The notes under the pieces are model-generated. The model searched no databases. It was not told where the DNA came from and worked only from the letters and a program-made list of their open reading frames with translations. From Agapanthus africanus (lineage: Eukaryota; Streptophyta; Magnoliopsida; Asparagales; Amaryllidaceae), in NCBI GenBank assembly GCA_030015575.1, contig JASDDO010000018.1:229261138-229325137 (forward strand): DNA of 64,000 nt, read 5' to 3'. Every line of letters begins with the position of its first letter. Position 1 is the stretch's first letter. The position numbers and the translations under genes are program-made. This document shows positions 22,890 through 35,278 of this stretch, in pieces.

Positions 22890-24979
22890 TATTGGATATA
22901 GTGCCCTCTAAGTCAATTATTGGATCGCACGTACATGATTGCAATGATTGAGGGAGGACCTATACCGATAAAACAGTCTTACTCGAGATGATAGTATGCT
23001 ATCTGGTTTGTCTTTATCATCATGATAGAGCCCATAGGATTCTTGTTTGACTACCAGCAGTATGATGGCGATCATATATATGGGAGCTGGGGTCTATAAG
23101 CACATCCTTAAAAGAGTCCCTAGTCGTGAGAGTTTCGAGATAGGGCATCGATACTCCAGAGTAGACTAGTGTATACAGTCGAGACCCCGACGAGGGGCGG
23201 TGTCCGGTCTCATAAGCCACTGGTGTCAGTTGGATCACCTATGATGTATACAGGTGCTCATTGGGTTATGAGTACACCGGACAGGACTCGCCGGGAACAT
23301 GCTAGTTGGTATTATACATATCGTCAGATAGCAGTTCCCTGGTGACATGTGTACAGGTTAGTTCATCGACCTAAGGTCGTCATTTGTCTCGTGTGAGTTC
23401 CTACTGTGCTTTGATTTATACCCTACCACGGGTCAAAGGAGTCGTGCAAACAGGTATATTTTGGGTACAGTCCCGAGCCACATTGGAGGCAAGTGAGCGA
23501 ATCTTCGGGGATTCGTCTCTCCCGGTATTGGGGGTGAGATCGCGCTGTGTTTAGGAGAGCCATTACACGAAATCCCTGGCCAGGGTAATGGAGATATACT
23601 GGTAGGTATACTAGCAGAATCTCAGGGTGTTCTGGGCTGCTCTCTGACACGACTTATATCGCTGTTGGGGGTCTGACGTTTACTGGCCCCCTAGGCCGTA
23701 TATGCGATACTCATAGACGAATGTTCCGGACTGTACGGTTATTGTCACTGTCAGGCTCAGTAGGGTTTATAGATGAGTTCGCTCATCAGCTTCCCTTCCA
23801 ATCAATACATAGGCAAAACGTTACGTACAGCTTGTACCTCTGACGTGCTAGGGGTTATACCCAGTGCCAGTATGTTGATGAGCCATTAGAGTCCCCCACC
23901 GATACTTTCCCAAGTTCGGGCGAAACGTTGTAGATGCCGTATGGTATTATGGTAAGGTTCGGAAAAAGCACGTGCGTTTTCGCACGTGTTATTTTTCGGG
24001 CAGATAATACTGGTAGGCTTTGGTTTAAGCCGGATCCCAGTATTATACAGTGTAGATATAATAACTTTGTCTCAGTTGCATTTGTATTCGGTCGTAATAC
24101 AAATGCAGGTATATTTATACCGATACGGGGTTATCCTGAATTTCGTTTCGGGATGATTTTTGGAAGTTGCCAGTTTCCAGTTTTCTATCAGCCGTATTTT
24201 GACATTTGGTTAAATACAGATTTTTCTTTTCGTCTTTAGAGTGAGTCATGCTTCTAGAAGGTTCTAGAAGTGATGACAAGGCTTGTGACTCACTTGGGTC
24301 ATTAATGGTTCATTAATGATAAAGGATGACTAGGTTAATTGTGATAGGTTTGCACTTAATGCATTTTGATGATTCATTCTTTCTTTAATGACTTGATAAG
24401 GTTGAAAGCTTATGGTCACCACTTGATGCTCCTACCCTCACCTCCCTCCTCTCATATATTTGGCCGGCCACTCATTGTGAGTGGATGAGATTTTTGATTC
24501 ATTTCATTTTGTGCAAAAGACTATAATAATTAAGTGTATGGAAATTTCATAACCTAATTTCCATTCACCCGATTCCAAAAGGAAACTTCTATAACCGTTC
24601 GTCCATAGCCTTGGACGTAACGAGACAAAGTATTCTACTCATTCTCTACTTCATCTTGGTCGTCTCTTTTGGCAAACTTGACGATCGAGTTGCCTCGGTT
24701 CAAAGGCGGGAGCCCGTTTAAAGATCCGTCGACGTGGTGCCACATGGACGACGAGACCCGAGATCGAGCAAGTTCGGATCAGTTGCAACATAGCGTGGGA
24801 TGATGGTTGAAGACCGAAGGACTCGGATCATTCGGTATAACAATTCTACCCTCTTTACAATTTGTTAGTTTAGCTTTAATGGACGATCCGGGATAAAGTA
24901 CACGATAGCGCCAGTCGTAAAAGTTTTGTTCCGCATATCAGCGTCTGTTAGACGGTCGGGGCGCTGCCGCGGACTTACA
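22890..24979 (+). repeat. E5 5' LTR
   Basis: It is a 2090-bp direct repeat of 30392-32481, ending CTTACA before the primer site. It holds a hairpin containing two CACGTG boxes (23969-23988) and another perfect 12-bp stem at 24077-24107 (TGCATTTGTATT / AATACAAATGCA). Confidence 0.95.
23969..24107 (+). promoter_or_regulatory. G-box hairpin and second stem in family-B LTR
   Basis: CACGTGCG TTTT CGCACGTG (23969-23988) is a perfect hairpin whose arms each hold CACGTG, the core of the plant G-box bound by bZIP and bHLH factors. A 12-bp stem follows at 24077-24107. The G-box hairpin is unchanged in all four family-B LTRs (also 31471-31490, 43100-43119, 50620-50639). A promoter role is inferred. Confidence 0.55.
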
Positions 24980-24980
24980 G

Positions 24981-24992
24981 TGGTATCAGAGC
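24981..24992 (+). other. E5 primer-binding site, initiator tRNA-Met
   Basis: TGGTATCAGAGC lies two bases after the LTR end, as in E1. Confidence 0.95.
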
Positions 24993-25191
24993 TTCACCAT
25001 TAAGCTATACTAACTTGTGCTAACGCGTTTAAGAGATCGATCGAACGGAATTTCAGAAATCACAATTTTCTGTACATGATGTTTCTGTCGATTTTTAAAC
25101 TGTTCTAAAATTCATTTTGAGCATTTCAGAAAATCATGCAGGGTTTTTGAAGCAAACTGTGCAAATTTGGGCACGTGATCCCATTAAATCA

Positions 25192-25236
25192 CCGCGGAAC
25201 CGCGGTCAAATTTAGGGTTTGACCGCGCTTCCGCGG
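25192..25236 (+). other. GC-rich hairpin in E5 leader
   Basis: The arm CCGCGGAACCGCGGTCAAA pairs with TTTGACCGCGCTTCCGCGG, 19 bp with one mismatch, around a TTTAGGG loop. Its first 15 bases are identical to a stretch in the ATH leader (34983-34997). Confidence 0.88.
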
Positions 25237-26635
25237 CGGCTTAGTGGGATTGGTGCACCAAATTTTTCCAGGGGCTTCTTCACAGGGAAATGTGGTTTCT
25301 GGTACTGTTATTTGGGCCCATATTTTATTACTGTACACCAGATGCTTGTGGGGCCCACTTCGGGATATTTAGTCGATCGAAATTTTAAACTTGTTAGTTA
25401 ACAGTACTTTCATTATATCTCCGACCGGGAATGTCATTTGATCGGTAAACCGCGTTTGATTGCTATAGTTCTTTTGGACGAGTTTGCGAACGTGACATTC
25501 GTGTTGATGTTCTGTGTTGTGCTGTAATGTTGCGGATTTGTTGTGGTGGATAGCAGGGTGCAATGATAGTGTTGTTCAGATTTATTTGTACATTTGATAT
25601 TGCGGAGCGAGCGTCCGACTTGTGGACTGCCGTCACTGCCTGTTTGTATAATATTCTTTTGGGGCACGACCAGGTTGCGGTCGATGTACCTGTTGTACTA
25701 TTTTTTATTTCTGTACTAGGTTTACCCCGCGGTGGGGTGCACGAATAGCCGGGTTCTGGAGGGCAACGGGTCTGTATCTCATGGTTTTGAGAGGCAGAGG
25801 GACCTTACTCTAAAATTGGCAGACTATTCGCCACACTCGTAGGGGGTACAGGTTGACCCAAGGAGGGGTGCTCAATTTACCGGATTCCGTGAAGTGCCGG
25901 GTATTCCATTCACTATGTTGTAGGGACTACCTCGCTTCAGGTTTTGGCGGGTAACTTGCCGCACCCGTAGGGGTCTAGGTTTCATTGCACAGGCTATCCA
26001 CACGACCAGAGGAACGTCGGGTTTCAGTAGCGGCTCTGTGAAACCCGGGGATCCCAGAATATCTGTATTGTTCTGTGATGCTTATTACTTATCTATAATG
26101 TTGCATATTATCACGCCTGGAGCGATTACTGTATATTAGTATATATACTATTAGATGTTGTATATGTTTTACACCCGCGCTAGTCCATTCCCCGCTCTGT
26201 CGTTAGTTAAGTAACCTAACGGGTGATGACGGGACGCAGTGACGAATGCGGATGGCATATACGTACATTTTATTTTCGTTCTTTTCTGGTGTGATTGATT
26301 GATGGGACTGCGTTGATTCTTATCAATGCAAAGATAAAACAAACCTATATTTGATGTTGTTGGAACAAATTTTAAAAGGAAATTATTATAAAGACATTTC
26401 TTTTTGTTTTGCATAGCGGTATTCAGTTGGAATATCCTGCACCTCATTCCATGAGGAAAGAGTCGAGATCCCTTCACCGGGAGTGACTTCTTTAGCAAAA
26501 GGTTTTCGCTACTATATATTTTTATAAAGCTATCAGGTTCCTTCAACAAGATCAGGTTCATTACGTTAAAGGTTTTTCGCCAAAAACCAGCCGTAATCCT
26601 CCGTCGTTTCTTATGGATGGTCAGTAGTATTCAAG

Positions 26636-26842
26636 CTATGTTTGTTGGCCTACGTCAAGACATAGTGTTTGGTAGCTGCTGGGTATTCATTTGTTGCATA
26701 GATAGATGCATTAGTTTAAGTCAGACGTACACCTTGTTGGCCTACGTTAAGGGCTTGTACGATGACTTAAGTTGATCAGGACAACGACGGGTAGAACTTG
26801 ACATGTTGCTTATGATTTGTTGGCCTACGTCAAGGTCATAAG
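26636..26842 (+). repeat. Three related hairpins in E5 leader
   Basis: The outer stems are CTATG/CATAG, CGTACA/TGTACG and CTTATGA/TCATAAG, all perfect, each around a TTGGCCTACGTYAA core. The outer stems of the first two differ from those in E1 on both arms, so pairing is kept while sequence changes. Confidence 0.8.
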
Positions 26843-27244
26843 AGCATGGGATAAAAATTACATCGGGAGGTTCAAACATACAAGAAACTTGCCAGACTTG
26901 CGCATACCTTCTGGAGTGTGATGACTTGAGTGGCTTCCATCAAGTTATCATGCGATGATAGTTGGATCCCGATTCTCACTGATGAGTTGGTTTACTCTTC
27001 GGGTGACCCCGACTAATTCTTCTTTCAGGTTTGGAGGAGAATTTGAGAAAACAGTGGGAGGTTTCCTAATTAGATAAAATGATAACCATTCTGATTTAGG
27101 CTAGAGTGCACGCAGAGTGTTTCTTCTCTCTCTCTCTCTCTCTTTGGCAGCGACTTTTGACCGACCCCAGACTATAACTCAGTGACCAAAGTTGACCGAA
27201 CCTTCTTAACATACTGGCATTTGGATTGTCTATAGTTGCATAAG

Positions 27245-28020
27245 TCATTGCTGCTCTTTCTTTTACCCTTTGTATTTCTCAGAATACCCCGTATTACTAC
27301 GGACATCCACTTCCATTGGATAGATCCATCGTATGGTTATATACGAACTCAAAGGGACTTCTTTGAGGATGGATCCAGGTTCACGAGAAATAGAACTGGT
27401 TTATTCAGTTGACTTTTATTATCACCTTCTCTCAGGTTGCGAGGGCTCCTTGGTTTAGGAGAGTACACCTATTATGCTTACTGGATATTCTTATTCCAAA
27501 CCATAGGCTGGTGCCGAACGGTAGGGAATGAAGAAAACCAATTAAGCCTAAATAGAGTGTGCAAAAGGTAATATGTAAAGACAAGATAAAGGAATTAGAA
27601 AGAGGGCAAAGTAAATTGCGACTATTCATATTCACGACCAAACCATGTGTTTCATCGCTGCTCCTACTTCACTTTTGATTTCTCCAGAACAACCCGTATC
27701 ACTATGAACATCCAATTCCATTGGATAAATCCATCGTATGGTTATATACGAACTCGAAGGACATTTTTTCGAGGATGGATTCTGGTTCAGGAGAAATAGG
27801 AATAAGGTATTATTCAGTTGTTTTTATCATCACCTTCTCTCAAGTTGCGAGTACTCCTAGGATTAGGAGGGTATACCCATTACGCTTATTGGATAGTCTT
27901 CTTCCAAACCATAGGCATGTGCCGAATGGTAGGGAAGGAAGAAAACTATTTAGCCTAATGTTGGTATACAGAAGGTAACGACTAAAGACAAATTAAAGGG
28001 AATTGGAAAGATGGCAGGGA
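27245..28020 (+). repeat. Tandem duplication in E5, unit about 0.4 kb
   Basis: Copy one (about 27250-27655) and copy two (about 27657-28020) share the stretch around TCCATCGTATGGTTATATACG, the AGGTTGCGAG and TTAGGAG segments, and the end GGTAGGGAA. They are diverged, so the duplication predates this insertion. E4 has the same two copies (46495-47190), the second with an internal deletion. I recognise no protein in it. Confidence 0.75.
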
Positions 28021-28379
28021 AATATACGGTTAAAGTCATGATATGGATTATGGAAGAGGCATTACTAAAGAATACCAAGATACCCCTACGAAACATATTT
28101 ATGTTTCATATTCACTGTGCATTGTTAATTGAAAACTGATTTCCCGATTGGATACTTACTCCAGGGTATGTATTTACCAGGTTTCATTCTCACATCTATA
28201 TAAGAATACAGATGTTGAGTGGGAGCAAGTTTTTGGAAATTAGGTGATCATCCTCATTATATCGAAATTCGTTGTAATTGGTGATATTTGAGGAAATCGC
28301 CTGGGTACATTTTTCAACCTACGATGCACATGTTTTGAGTTATTCAACTCAGCGGACTTATACAGAGTAATGTATGTTG

Positions 28380-30330
28380 TCCAGTGTCCCTCAGGACAAA
28401 GGGGGTTGGTCCCATACTATATTCTGTTTACTTGTAACTTCTCTAGTTTTTAGACAAGTATTTCGTAGAAATACAATGTCTAAGTTTTGAGAAGTTGTGG
28501 GTATAGGAATAAAGTAGAGAACCAAGTGTCACAAGTATCGGGATTCTTCAAAGAAATCGAAGATGTAGATTCTTGTGAATGGTATTCAATTGATAGTAAT
28601 GGTTTTTGAGAAACTTGTTTCTTTTTCAGGTTACTCATAATTGGATAGATTCCTAAGTTGAGTAATACCGATCAGCCTCTCTCTATTAAGTTATTATGCA
28701 CTGGAGACAGCTGCATAATTTGAATCCGGTTCCAATTAAATAAGTGCCAAAGTTTCTATATTGGATATATAACGATTCATATCTTAACGATGTTAAGGTA
28801 AAGGGAGTTGTCCAGATTATGCTTAAAATCAGATACTGGATGACTCAAGGCACGTTTCTGTAATGGCAGTTTGTGGGTTGACCCTAGCTTCCACGAGGGT
28901 TGATTTTCTACCATCCGGAAGATCAATAGTGATATTGTTCTTGAATCGCCACAGTTTTATTAAAATGGATTTTTTCAGAAAACAGTAGTGGGAGCATGGT
29001 AGAACTGGAAGTGATTCCAGAACCGCAAACGATTACGAAAAGTTTAATAGGACCTATATATTCAATCAGGTTTGACATTCCAATAGCCACTCTGCAGATG
29101 TGGTGGGTAACCTCAGGCACCCGAGAGGTACTCCGGTAGCCTCAGGGACGGTGACAGGGAAGTTTTTTTTTACCCAGACTTGACTCTACTGTTGTTCCAG
29201 ACTATGAGACCCGGCAGGAGGAAATGTATAGCGTCGTTCTAAACTAGTTTTAGAAGTACACGTATATATTATTCTGCCAGAGGGTTGTTGTAGTCAGTGG
29301 GAGCAGCGGTAGCATAGTGGGCAAGTGGCTAGTGTCTATTTATAGACTTGAGCAGAAATAGCGGAGATAGATCATCTATTTTTGATGTGACAGTCATGGG
29401 TTTGACTTCATCAGAATAAGGGATGGATCTGTTAAGAAGGTAGTAGGGTGTGATGTCCTGGTATTTGGATGACATACACAGAGTAGGAAGTAAAATTCCT
29501 ATACTGAACGGTTGTACTGAGGTCGTCACACAGTTGTTTCTCCACAAAGGACATGGATGTAATATCCGACATTCTGGATACAAGATCTATGGTTTTAGAT
29601 CTAGATTTGGGTAGTTTCCTAATGTGGGTTCTTTGACAGTATTCTAATAGTATTTTAGAATAGATAACTCCTGGCATGGTGGTGTACCTGCAGGTGATGG
29701 AGCCACCCTCTCTAAAGGTGTCTTATAGACTAAAGGGTAGAGGGATGTGCATGATTGGCAGATCACTTGCTTAGGCAATTGAGTCAATCGTGAGATATCA
29801 AGTACCACACCAGATTTTGTTATTGCACTAAATGCGATATGTTTATATTAATCCAATCCTGGAGAAACATTAGGAAGCAGTTTTAGAACATAAGTGAATG
29901 TTCTACAGATTTAATGACAACGGCCTCCTTCGGGAGACGGTTATCATTCCAGGCTTCAAAGGTGACATGGATGAAAGAGTGATTGTCAGAGTTATAGTTT
30001 TTCCTCAGACGAGGGACAGTATTATGGACAGGTGGTCCAAGAGGATACTGTAGGAGGCATAGTGCTCAACACTGATTAGTTTCAGTGATCGATACAGTCT
30101 AAGAAGTTTGGATTTGGAGTCATTTATGAACTAGGTCCCATCAGATATCCAGACATATTCTAAGACAGGTATTACTAGATCCGGAAGATGGTTTTCTCCG
30201 TGAACTTGAGATTAAGAGAGACATAGAAAGAAACTTCAAGGCGGATCCTCTCACTGAGGCTATTTCTCAAATACAATAGTTTTGCAAATGAGCTTTGTGA
30301 AACTGATTAGTAGAGGAGTTGGATGCTCGG
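28380..30330 (+). pseudogene. E5 Copia pol remnant (integrase, RT, RNase H)
   Basis: Short readable pieces in different frames remain: an integrase core fragment with KVENQ near 28515, a GCPDYA piece near 28815 matching the family's WGCPAYV, and RT with YLDD at 29462-29473 where YVDD is usual. RNase H ends with ADPLTEAISQ near 30245-30275. No protease was recognised. It is much more decayed than the E1 and E2 copies and cannot encode enzymes. Positions are approximate. Confidence 0.75.
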
Positions 30331-30380
30331 TATCACACGAGTTGTGAGTACACGACATCGCAATAATTAGCCTTAAGTGC

Positions 30381-30391
30381 AAGTGGGAGAT
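30381..30391 (+). other. E5 polypurine tract
   Basis: AAGTGGGAGAT lies directly before the TGTTGG start of the 3' LTR. Confidence 0.88.
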
Positions 30392-32481
30392 TGTTGGATA
30401 TAGTGCCCTCTAAGTCAATTATTGGATCGCAGGTACGTGATTGCAATGATTGAGGGAGAACCTATACCGATAAAACAGTCTTACTCGAGATGATAGTATG
30501 CTATCTGGTTTGTCTTTATCATCATGATAGAGCCCATAGGATTCTTGTTTGACTACCAGCAGTATGATGGCGATCATATATGTGGGAGCTGGGGTCTATA
30601 AGCACATCCTTAAAAGAGTCCCTTGTCGTGGGAGTTTCGAGATAAGGCATCGATACTCCAGAGTAGACAAGTGTATACATTCGAGACCCCGACGAGGGGC
30701 GGTGGCCGGTCTCACAAGCCACTGGTGTCAGTTGGATCACCTATGATGTATACAGGTGCTCATTGGGTTATGAGTACACCGGACAGGACTCGCCGGGAAC
30801 ATGCTAGTTGGTATTATACATATCGTCAGATAGCAGTTCCCTGGTGACATGTGTACAGGTTAGTTCATCGACCTGAGGTCATCATTTGTCTCGTGTGAGT
30901 TCCTACTGTGCTTTGATTTATACCCTACCACGGGTCAAAGGAGTCGTGCAAACAGGTATATTTTGGGTACAGTCCCGAGCCACATTGGAGGCAAGTGAGC
31001 GGATCTTCGGGGATTCGTCTCTCCCGGTATTGGGGGTGAGATCGCGCTGTGTTTAGGAGAGCCATTACACGAAATCCCTGGCCAGGGTAATCGAGATATA
31101 CTGGTAGGTATACCAGCAGAATCTCAGGGTGTTCTGGGCTGCTCTCTGACACGACTTATATCGCTGTTGGGGGTCTGACGTTTACTGGCCCCCTAGGCTG
31201 TATATGCGATACTCATAGACGAATGTTCCGGACTGTACGGTTATTGTCACTGTCAGGCTCAGTAGGGTTTATAGATGAGTTCGCTCGTCAGCTTCCCTTC
31301 CAATCAATACATAGGCAAAACGTTACGTACAGCTTGTACCTCTGACGTGCTAGGGGTTATACCCAGTGCCAGTGTGTTGATGAGTCATTAGAGTCCCCCA
31401 CCGACACTTTCTTAAGTTCGGGCGAAACATTGTAGATGCCGTATGGTATTATGGCAAGGTTCGGAAAAAGCACGTGCGTTTTCGCACGTGTTATTTTTCG
31501 GGCAGATAATACTGGTAGGCTTTGGTTTAAGCCGGATCCCAGTATTATACAGTGTAGATATAATATCTTTGTCTCAGTTGCATTTGTATTCGATCGTAAT
31601 ACAAATGCGGGTATATTTATACCGATACGGGGTTATCCTGAAATTCGTTTCGGGATGATTTTTGGAAGTTGCCAGCTTCCAGTTTTCTATCAGCCGTATT
31701 TTGACATTCGGTTAAATACAGATTTTTCTTTTCGTCTTCAGAGTGAGTCATGCTTCTAGAAGGTTCTAGAAGTGATGACAAGGCTTGTGACTCACTTGGG
31801 TCATTAATGGTTCATTAATGATAAAGGATGACTAGGTTAATTGTGATAGGTTTGCACTTAATGCATTTTGATGATTCATTCTTTCTTTAATGACTTGATA
31901 AGGTTGAAAGCTTATGGTCACCACTTGATGCTCCTACCCTCACCTCCCTCCTCTCATATATTTGGCCGGCCACTCATTGTGAGTGGATGAGATATTTGAT
32001 TCATTTCATTTTGTGCAAAAGACTATGATAATTAAGTGTATGGAAATTTCATAACCCAATTTTCATTCACCCGATTCCAAAAGGCAACTTCTATAACCGT
32101 TCGTCCATAGCCTTGGACGTAACGAGACAAAGTATTCTACTCATTCTCTACTTCATCTTGGTCGTCTCTTTTGGCAAACTTGACGATCGAGTTGCCTCGG
32201 TTCAGAGGCGGGAGCCCGTTTAAAGATCCGTCGACGTGGTGCCACCTGGACGACGAGACCGGAGATCGAGCAAGTTCGGATCAGTTGCAACATAGCGTGG
32301 GATGATGGTTGAAGACCGAAGGACTCGGATCATTCGGTATAACAATTCTACCCTCTTTACAATTTGTTAGTTTAACTTTAATGGACGATCCGGGATAAAG
32401 TACGCGATAGCGCCAGTCGTAAAAGTTTTGTTCCGCATATCGGCGTCTGTTAGATGGCCGGGGCGCTGCCGTGTACTTACA
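30392..32481 (+). repeat. E5 3' LTR
   Basis: It is 2090 bp, collinear with 22890-24979, starts TGTTGG and ends CTTACA. It is followed by TSD AATAC, and the G-box hairpin is at 31471-31490. A 107-codon plus ORF here and its 101-codon counterpart in the 5' LTR are open by chance. Confidence 0.95.
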
Positions 32482-32486
32482 AATAC

Positions 32487-34173
32487 CCACATTGTTTTGC
32501 AACACTTTTCCGGATCTCAACATGGTCACAGCATTTACGTTATGATTCTGCTGTTCATATGCAACTTGTGCGTGACCGGGATTTGGCAGTGGTTGAGACG
32601 GAAGCTTTCCTTTTTCTCGCTCTTTCAATGCAGCATTGAGTTGTGCAATTTGTGCCTCAATAGATTTGATGCTTTGATCGTTTGAGGCACTGTTTTGCAC
32701 CAAAGATTGAATAGAAGTCTCTAATCTTGCTGTAGATTGTGTAGATTGCTTTAGGAACGCCTCTAGACTTCTTTCGAGCGAGCTAACCTTGTCATTATTA
32801 GGTTGAACAAAATTGTTTGGCGGGTAAGAAGTGTTAGGCACAAAATTGTTCACTTGATTAGGGTAAGGTTGCTGTTGGAAAGGTTGTTGAAATTGAGTTT
32901 GTGGAGGTGCTTGTTGTTGTGGAGGAGGAGGCCTTTGAAAATTGTTATTTCCTTGGAATTATTGATTTTGGTTCCAAGCGAAATTTGGGTGACTCTTCCA
33001 ACCCGGATTGTATGTCGAAGTGTATGGATCATTTCTTTGTCGTTGCTGAAAGGCAGCATTGACTTGATCTTGTCCTTGAGTAGATGCAGTGTAAGGACAC
33101 TCTTCGGTGAGATGTGATGGATCTGAACAACAAGCACAAACAGTTCGTGGAGGCACAACACGGGCAGGAGCAGGCGGTGAGATTTTGGTCTCAATCGCTT
33201 CGAGCTTTTTCGTAAGAGCGGCCATCTCGGCCTTCATAGCAATCGACATCTCTACTTGATGCATGCCTGCCCTAGGTTGACCAATAGAAGAAGATGATGA
33301 TGTGGTCTTGGTGCTCTCCCACTGAATTATTTGTTCACTAAGATCCTCAAGAAACTGCCACGCTTCGTCATTAGATTTGGTTAGAAAGTAACCTTGACAA
33401 ATGGTTTCTAGCAACTGCTTCGTTGCCGGGTTCAATCCCTCGTATAATGTTTGGCAAAGTTGCCAACTTTCGATCCCATGATGAGGGCATTGAACGAATA
33501 GGTCTTTGAATCTTTCAAAACACTTCCAAAATGGTTCGGACGGAAGCTGAGAAAATTGTATAATCTCGTTGTGGATTCTAGCAGTTTTGTGATGAGGATA
33601 GAACTTTTTAAGAAAGGCTTTCACAAACTCGTCCCAATTTCTAATTGAATGTGATGCTGTGTTGTATAGCCACTTCTCGGCTAAGTTACATAAAGTGAAA
33701 GGAATGACCCTTAGCCTTATAGCGTCATCACTTAATTGGGTCGTTTTCATCATAGCGCAAACGTTTTGGAATTTGTTGATAAAGATATATGCATCTTCGG
33801 ATTCCAAACCATGAAACTTGGGCAGCATATTGATGAAGTGGGGTTTGATCTCAAAATTGTCCACATTTGCCGGTGGGAGGGAAAGACAAGTAGGAAGGGC
33901 GGTGCGGACGGGGTAGAAGAGATCCTGGAGCACGACTCATGTGGGCGCTTCAACAGGCGGGTGATTCAGGTTATTCGCACCTAACGGAGGTGGAATCAGT
34001 CCCGTCGATAAGGTGTTGTTAGGATTGTATCCCGACATACCTTCGAAAGAAGAATGTGATGGTGAAAGTGAAGAAGTGGACAGGATTTCGACTTCGAAGT
34101 CGAAAGGTTCGTCGGTCGGTACCAACGAAACACGGACTAATCGGGCGCTAGTGTCCCTAGTCCAACCGGACAT
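32487..34173 (-). pseudogene. ATH gag (two nonsense codons, cut by E5)
   Basis: This is the structural protein of the virus-like particle. The frame starts at Met 34173 and runs to the E5 insertion, about 562 codons, then continues into pol. The capsid-like part (PHFINMLPKFHGLESED, then WLYNTASHSI and FLKKFYPHHK) spans about 33860-33330. One zinc knuckle C-X2-C-X4-H-X4-C lies at 33097-33138. A Gln/Asn-rich stretch and a probable coiled coil (about 32600-32780) follow. Two in-frame stops, TGA (33937-33939) and TAA (32959-32961), each fit a single C-to-T change. The start choice is the first Met of the open frame and is not certain. Confidence 0.9.
33097..33138 (-). other. ATH gag zinc knuckle
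   Basis: CACCSDPSHLTEEC fits CX2CX4HX4C exactly. This nucleocapsid motif binds element RNA during packaging. Confidence 0.9.
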
Positions 34174-35278
34174 ACACTAAAAGGGTAGTGTAGTCAAAAA
34201 ACGAAAGACAGAATGTGGAGGTAAGAGAACGTCAATGAGAAGAAGTGGTGTAAGTGAGGTGCAAGATTTCTTTAGCGACAAGTTGCAAGTTTTGAAAAGA
34301 TTTTTCTTTTTCTTTTTCTGTGAGCTTTTGCAAAAAGATTTTTGAAAAGAGACTTGTGACACAAATGCGATCAACCACAAATGCACAATCAGGCCTAGAT
34401 CTACGGTCACCTAGGTCAGCTAGACAGCTCCTAACTGTTCTAAAGGGCTAGAGATAGGACCTCAGACCGCCTCTTCACCGCCAATTGCGGCCAGGTAAGT
34501 GCCAGGTAAGTGGGAAGGAACCACACTGTGGGCCTAATTAAAAACCACTAGCCTTGACATACTTGCCTAGGCATCGCAAAGTCAGCATAGGATAAACGGC
34601 CAGTGCCTATACTAGTCCTCTGTCCTAGTGAGCGCGACGTCCTTAGGGCTGAGTCTAGTCTTTTTTAATTAAGAGCGGTCAATGCAAATGCTTTAAGTGA
34701 TTTCTAGGGTCCTGGGAAGGGTAATGAAATCCCCACCCAATCTGAATTGGTCGATAGCCCCTTAAAGTCAGATTAAGATATGCAAAGCAGTAAATCACTT
34801 GCAATCAATTATTTTTAGCGCGGCGCAAAGAATCCTGCAGAAAATCAATTATTGGAAGGGGGAAGAAGATTTTTAGCGCAAAGAATCCTGCAGAAGATTT
34901 GACAGAAGATATATGGGGATTTGCAGAGGGGAGAATGAGGAAACAAACCGAGCAATTTTCGAGAAGAGAAGAGTTAGGAAGACCGCGGAACCGCGGTTTT
35001 GACCGTGTTGATGCCGCGGAAACGCGGTTGGATGGGAGCTTCAGGTCTCCAAAAAGTTTCTGCTGTTCTGTACTTTCAATCCCTCTCTGTTTTGATGTAA
35101 CTTTTTCTGTTTCGCCTTCTGTGTTGTTTCAGATCCGTCAATCCTGCAAAGATCCACAAAGAAAACCCTTCAAACAATAAAAGATGATAGAATTTTTATA
35201 TTTTTGATTTTTAAAATTTTTGTGATTTTTTTTATCTTTTATATTAACCCGAAATTACAAAAAGGAAACTTTTCGCCA
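34174..35278 (-). other. ATH leader
   Basis: This is about 1.1 kb of untranslated sequence between primer site and gag. A GC-rich stretch at 34982-35027 holds CCGCGGAACCGCGG and CCGCGGAAACGCGG, the core seen in the Copia leaders and the ATH LTR. Two short direct repeats lie near 34800-34895 (TTTTTAGCGC, AAAGAATCCTGCAGAA). A 93-codon plus-strand ORF here is not supported. Confidence 0.75.

Larger units (their letters stand above)
24993..27155 (+). other. E5 leader with hairpins
   Basis: It is non-coding and no gag was recognised. Landmarks: GC hairpin (25192-25236); a diverged tandem duplication of about 150 bp (about 25720-25995) whose units end CTCGTAGGGGG and CCCGTAGGGG; a 9-bp hairpin CGGGTTTCA/TGAAACCCG (26018-26047); one CCTCATTCCATGAGG unit (about 26442-26456); three hairpins with a TTGTTGGCC core (26636-26665, 26726-26761, 26809-26842); and a CT tract ending in CAG (about 27118-27149). 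E1-E3 hold the same landmarks in the same order. Confidence 0.7.
22890..32481 (+). mobile_element. E5: Ty1/Copia LTR retrotransposon inside ATH
   Basis: It has LTRs at 22890-24979 and 30392-32481, each exactly 2090 bp, with about 48 differences (2.3%). It has a primer site at 24981-24992, purine tract at 30381-30391 and perfect TSD. The 5' LTR starts TATTGG, the 3' LTR TGTTGG, so one terminal base has changed. The interior is 5412 bp: structured leader, a 0.4 kb tandem duplication and a heavily decayed pol. It shares a family (B) with E4, and its LTR is only distantly similar to those of E1-E3. Confidence 0.95.

Noticed and set aside
26169-26561. 130-codon minus-strand ORF in E5 leader
   Set aside because: It runs antisense across the hairpin units and is broken in E4; open by chance.
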